Of a stretch of DNA of 7,101 nucleotides, positions 5,175-7,101 are shown in pieces. The notes under the pieces were generated by a model. That model had not been told where the DNA came from. It saw only the letters and a list, made by a program, of their open reading frames with translations, and searched no databases. The stretch is taken from positions 1 to 7,101 of the forward strand of contig JANYDV010000015.1 in the NCBI GenBank assembly GCA_025363505.1, written 5' to 3'. Position numbers and translations under genes: made by a program. The DNA comes from Bacteroidota bacterium (GTDB lineage Bacteria; Bacteroidota; Ignavibacteria; Palsa-1295). Within the stretch, counting starts at the first letter, position 1; each line of letters begins with the position of its first letter.

Positions 5175-5405
5175 ATGACACGAACGAAATTAGAAAACAA
5201 ATTGATGGAGTGGATAGGTAAACTTCCTGAGGAAGAATATACATCCGCTCTAATTATTGCAAGGTATAAGGAAAACAGAGACAAGGTAACAGGGCTATCC
5301 GGTTTTACTGGCAACGAAGAAGAGTTCGGTAAGTGCCTCGCAGAGCTATTAGCATTCGGGCACGCAAAAGGATACATAAATAAAACGATTAAGGTCACTG
5401 AGTAA
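5175..5405 (+). CDS. Unknown 76-aa phage protein
   Basis: A 76-residue protein that appears mostly alpha-helical. Helix 1 is about residues 3-16 (RTKLENKLMEWIGK), helix 2 about 19-34 (EEEYTSALIIARYKEN), and a C-terminal helix EEFGKCLAELLAFGHAKGY is at 49-67, with a Gly-rich turn between (GLSGFTGNE). I do not recognise it. The ATG follows an A-run leader (AATAGAAAAAAAAT) with no Shine-Dalgarno, like the next gene. It sits directly before the replication initiator, 17 bases upstream, so it may be a small replication or regulatory accessory protein, but this rests on position alone. Confidence 0.68.
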   Translation: MTRTKLENKLMEWIGKLPEEEYTSALIIARYKENRDKVTGLSGFTGNEEEFGKCLAELLAFGHAKGYINKTIKVTE

Positions 5406-5422
5406 TACGATAAAAAAAAACG

Positions 5423-6307
5423 ATGGCAAGCAAACGATTTATCACCACCGCCCTTTGGGGACATGAGGACATCCAAGAACTCACCGGCATAGAGAAGCTT
5501 GTTTTTATCTATCTCTGTACCGCGCCGGATAGTGCTATGTGTGGCTATTATCGCTGTACGCCGATAGATATAAGCCGAGATATAGCTTTCTCTACCACGG
5601 AAGTTTTGAATGCCTTAGAGGTCCTTGAAACGCGTGGTTTGATAATTTATGATAAACCGTACGTGCTCGTTATTAATATGTGGAAACAGCAAGCCTCCGA
5701 ATCACTTTATACTTTTAATTCTCACTGCCTTAAACAATGCAATGATCTCAATAAACCCGGCAACCGAGCCTTCGATGCTTTCTATTGTCAATTCAAAGAG
5801 CGTATAGAATTAGCTACAGAAAAGAAGAAAAATCGTAAGTCTAATAAAATCAATGATGAAAATTTGAAGCCTACCGATAGCCTACCGGTAGGTCATAAGA
5901 GAATAGAGAATAGAGAACAGAGAATAGAGAAGTTTAAAAAGGAAGGCGAAGAAAAATTCGAAAATTTACCCGAGCTACCGAGACCTGTTCCCGGAATACC
6001 AGAATTCAAGCCGCCGACCGAACAGGAGGTGATCGAACGGTTCAAATTCTCGCACTGCAAAGACCCCGAGCTGCAAGGCAAGCTGTTTTTTAGCTCCTAC
6101 CAGTCGCAGGGTTGGATTCGTGCGAATAATATACCCATACGTGATTGGGTGGCATTGGTGCAAAAATGGATCATCACAAGCCAAAGCGAAGCGCACAAAA
6201 ATAAAACATCAAACTCACATTCGCCACCCGCAACCGTAAGCTCAGCACCGTTTCGCGGTAAAAGACAAAATGCAATAACACCGATCTCAGAACTAATAAA
6301 TGGCTAA
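5423..6307 (+). CDS. Phage replication initiator / helicase-loading protein (winged helix, O/DnaD-like)
   Basis: A 294-residue protein. Residues about 15-85 form a winged-helix domain: a first helix around LTGIEKLVFIYLCTAP, a GYYRCTPIDISRDIAFSTTEVLNALEVLETRGLI recognition region, and the wing YDKPYVLVINMWKQQ. This is the usual N-terminus of phage replication proteins of the DnaD/O type. Residues about 130-180 are a low-complexity, highly charged linker containing RIENREQRIEK. Residues about 198-252 form a C-terminal domain, with EQEVIERFKF, then FFSSYQSQGWIRANNIPIRDWVALVQKWI, a pattern common at the end of these initiators. A polar tail follows. It overlaps the dnaB-type gene by 8 bases, so the pair acts together: origin binding and helicase loading. 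The start has only an A-rich leader. The linker-coding DNA holds repeats that may be the origin itself. Confidence 0.85.
   Translation: MASKRFITTALWGHEDIQELTGIEKLVFIYLCTAPDSAMCGYYRCTPIDISRDIAFSTTEVLNALEVLETRGLIIYDKPYVLVINMWKQQASESLYTFNSHCLKQCNDLNKPGNRAFDAFYCQFKERIELATEKKKNRKSNKINDENLKPTDSLPVGHKRIENREQRIEKFKKEGEEKFENLPELPRPVPGIPEFKPPTEQEVIERFKFSHCKDPELQGKLFFSSYQSQGWIRANNIPIRDWVALVQKWIITSQSEAHKNKTSNSHSPPATVSSAPFRGKRQNAITPISELING
5870..5891 (+). repeat. Two tandem 11-base repeats CCTACCGRTAG
   Basis: CCTACCGATAG at 5870-5880 is followed directly by CCTACCGGTAG at 5881-5891, differing at one position. They encode PTDSLPV in the initiator linker. Since 11 is not a multiple of three, the two copies are read in different frames, so the repetition is at the DNA level, not the protein level. 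Confidence 0.8.
5881..5892. repeat. Perfect 12-base palindrome
   Basis: CCTACCGGTAGG equals its own reverse complement. It includes the second 11-base repeat. It could be a binding site for a dimeric protein such as the winged-helix initiator encoded around it. Confidence 0.8.
5898..5932 (+). repeat. Five tandem heptanucleotide repeats AGAGAAN
   Basis: Five consecutive 7-base units, AGAGAAT, AGAGAAT, AGAGAAC, AGAGAAT and AGAGAAG, run without interruption. They encode RIENREQRIEK in the charged linker of the initiator. The units differ only in their last base. Loss or gain of one unit would shift the reading frame. Confidence 0.9.
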
Positions 6308-6908
6308 AAAATTCACAGGGTACAAATCAGCTTCGGAGATTCTTGAAAAGCTCCAGAAGCAAGCAAAAACACCGTACGACGAACGGGTTGAGCAGTCGGT
6401 TCTTGGCTCGATGATTGTCGATAAAACGGCGTGTATGCTTGCGATGGGTGTGATCGGAATACGAACCGACGAAACCGCGCCATTTTACACCGACCGGCAT
6501 AAAATAACGTTTCAGGCAATCTGTAATATCACATCAGAAAATGAAGCGGTTGATTTAATTTCGCTCACAAGAGAGATACAAAAAAAACACGGCGAATTAG
6601 AACAAATCGGTGGCGCGGCGTATTTGGTTGAGTTGACTTCAAAAGTTGTTACCACAGCGAACATCGAATCGCATTGCCGGTTGTTGCTTGAGCTCCACGT
6701 CGCCCGTGAATTAATACTCTACTCGGCGGAGATTCAGGCGCGGTCGTATTTGCAGGAAGATGATCCGCTCGAATTACTTGCGACAGCACAGCAAAGATTG
6801 TTTGATATTAGCACCCAAACACACAGAAAAAACATCCCAAGTATCAAATCAATAACCGAAGAAACACTCCATCAAATCGAAAACAGGGCAGACCGCGAAA
6901 TCACCTAG
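6300..6908 (+). CDS. dnaB: Replicative DNA helicase, DnaB-type, truncated to the N-terminal domain
   Basis: 202 residues are readable. Residues about 24-140 are the helicase N-terminal domain: EQSVLGSMIVD at 31-41, PFYTDRHKITFQAI at 61-74, VDLISLTREIQKKHGELEQIGGAAYLVELTS at 84-114, and the helix ESHCRLLLELHVARELI at 123-139. Residues 155-195 are the linker region (SIKSITEETLHQIEN). The protein then ends at a TAG right where a normal helicase would continue into T-G-x-P-T-G-F and the RecA-like ATPase with its Walker motifs. Intact family members are about 430-460 residues. The cut coincides with a sharp rise in G/C content and unrelated sequence, so I read this as a chimeric or broken contig end and not a naturally short protein. 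The ATG overlaps the initiator stop by 8 bases, placing it in the replication operon. Confidence 0.9.
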   Translation: MAKKFTGYKSASEILEKLQKQAKTPYDERVEQSVLGSMIVDKTACMLAMGVIGIRTDETAPFYTDRHKITFQAICNITSENEAVDLISLTREIQKKHGELEQIGGAAYLVELTSKVVTTANIESHCRLLLELHVARELILYSAEIQARSYLQEDDPLELLATAQQRLFDISTQTHRKNIPSIKSITEETLHQIENRADREIT

Positions 6909-7100
6909 GATCGAGGTCTTCCAGTCGGCCTCAGCGTCCTTGCCGGTCCAGATGCGCCGGACCGAGCTTGGAAGATCGTCGAGGCGTTCGTTCGGCTGGA
7001 CGACGCCCAACACGCGACGCGTTCCGATCACCTGGATGCGCACCGTGGGCGCACCATTCCATAGATCCATGCGGCCGGGGACGGTCGTGCACGGACCAGC
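6849..7100 (-). CDS. Partial high-GC protein from unrelated source
   Basis: The minus strand is open from the right edge of the window (7100) to a stop at 6849-6851. Reading begins AGPCTTVPGRMDLWNGAPTV and continues GTRRVLGVV, LDDLPSSVRRIWTGKDAEADW and then KTSILGDFAVCP. The ATG at 7070 is in frame, but the preceding residues also look coding (VPGR), so the gene probably starts beyond the window. The Gly-Arg-(M/L)-x-x-x-N-G-x-P-(T/S)-x-R-I-x-x-(V/I)-G-T-(R/K)-R-x-L-G-V pattern and the later G-D-F-x-V-C-P fit small secreted proteins I recall from alphaproteobacteria and xanthomonads. That assignment is from memory. The G/C content, strand and style differ from every phage gene here. The part left of about 6885 is probably just the antisense of dnaB, so the true coding segment is roughly 6885-7100. 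Confidence 0.5.
   Translation of the reverse strand, partial: AGPCTTVPGRMDLWNGAPTVRIQVIGTRRVLGVVQPNERLDDLPSSVRRIWTGKDAEADWKTSILGDFAVCPVFDLMECFFGY
6880..6910. other. Sequence junction / probable chimeric breakpoint
   Basis: On the left is dnaB sequence at phage-like composition. On the right, 78 of 120 bases in 6961-7080 are G or C and the + strand has no phage-like frame. The dnaB reading frame fails at 6906. The minus-strand frame from the right runs open across 6906 into IENRADREIT-coding bases, so the exact break could be anywhere from about 6880 to 6910. A CCTAGG palindrome lies at 6904-6909. Confidence 0.7.
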
Positions 7101-7101
7101 G

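Larger units (their letters stand above)
5821..5932 (+). other. Candidate replication origin inside the initiator gene
   Basis: Within the linker-coding part of the initiator gene lie, in order: an AT-rich stretch (11 G/C of 49 bases in 5821-5869), two tandem 11-base repeats with a perfect palindrome, and five 7-base purine-rich repeats. Lambda-type phages place their origin, made of iterons plus an AT-rich unwinding stretch, inside gene O in the same position. The match here is by layout only, and the repeats are shorter than lambda iterons. Confidence 0.4.

Noticed and set aside
5126..5476. 116-aa minus-strand frame opposite the 76-aa gene
   Set aside because: It spans three + strand genes and the A-run leaders, which read as Phe-rich antisense; all supported phage genes are on the + strand.
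5898..5932. CRISPR-like array
   Set aside because: The units are 7 bases long with no spacers, so this is a simple tandem repeat.
6904..6909. CCTAGG as a cloning or ligation scar
   Set aside because: A 6-base palindrome at the joint is suggestive, but no vector or adaptor sequence is recognisable next to it, so it cannot be claimed.

Overview
The window looks like the early or replication region of a tailed-phage genome or prophage: 16 tightly packed, mostly small genes, all on the + strand. Many are joined by 4-base ATGA stop/start overlaps. The recognisable products are phage-typical: an ASCH-domain protein, an orphan beta-class DNA methyltransferase, a winged-helix replication initiator and a DnaB-type replicative helicase. 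The host cannot be named. Base composition is moderate (25 of 60 bases G/C in 6301-6360). Several starts lack a Shine-Dalgarno and have A-rich leaders (1514, 3954, 5175, 5423), as is common in Bacteroidota and relatives, but others have good AGGAG sites, so this is only a hint.

Layout. 1-977: a 5'-truncated unknown gene, an unknown small gene, and a coiled-coil plus beta-barrel small protein. 974-1450: ASCH-domain protein. After a 63-base gap, 1514-2909 holds an unknown 199-aa protein, a two-helix membrane protein and two small unknowns. 2906-3949: methyltransferase. 3954-5405: small unknown proteins, including a conserved-looking acidic protein, an apparently split or frameshifted gene (4328-4676) and an SH3-like small protein. 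5423-6908: replication module, with the initiator and then the N-terminal part of DnaB overlapping by 8 bases.

Two points stand out. First, the middle of the initiator gene carries an AT-rich stretch, tandem 11-base repeats that include a perfect 12-base palindrome, and five 7-base repeats. This is the arrangement expected of a lambda-like origin placed inside the initiator gene. Second, the last roughly 200 bases do not belong with the rest. G/C rises to 78 of 120 bases in 6961-7080, dnaB stops abruptly before its ATPase domain, and the opposite strand carries a fragment of an unrelated protein of high-GC, proteobacterial character. The simplest reading is a chimeric contig end, with the breakpoint between about 6880 and 6910.

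Working model (inference): the initiator binds the intragenic origin and loads the DnaB helicase. The methyltransferase and ASCH protein modify or handle nucleic acids, possibly to evade host restriction. The small proteins are host-takeover or counter-defence accessory genes of unknown function.
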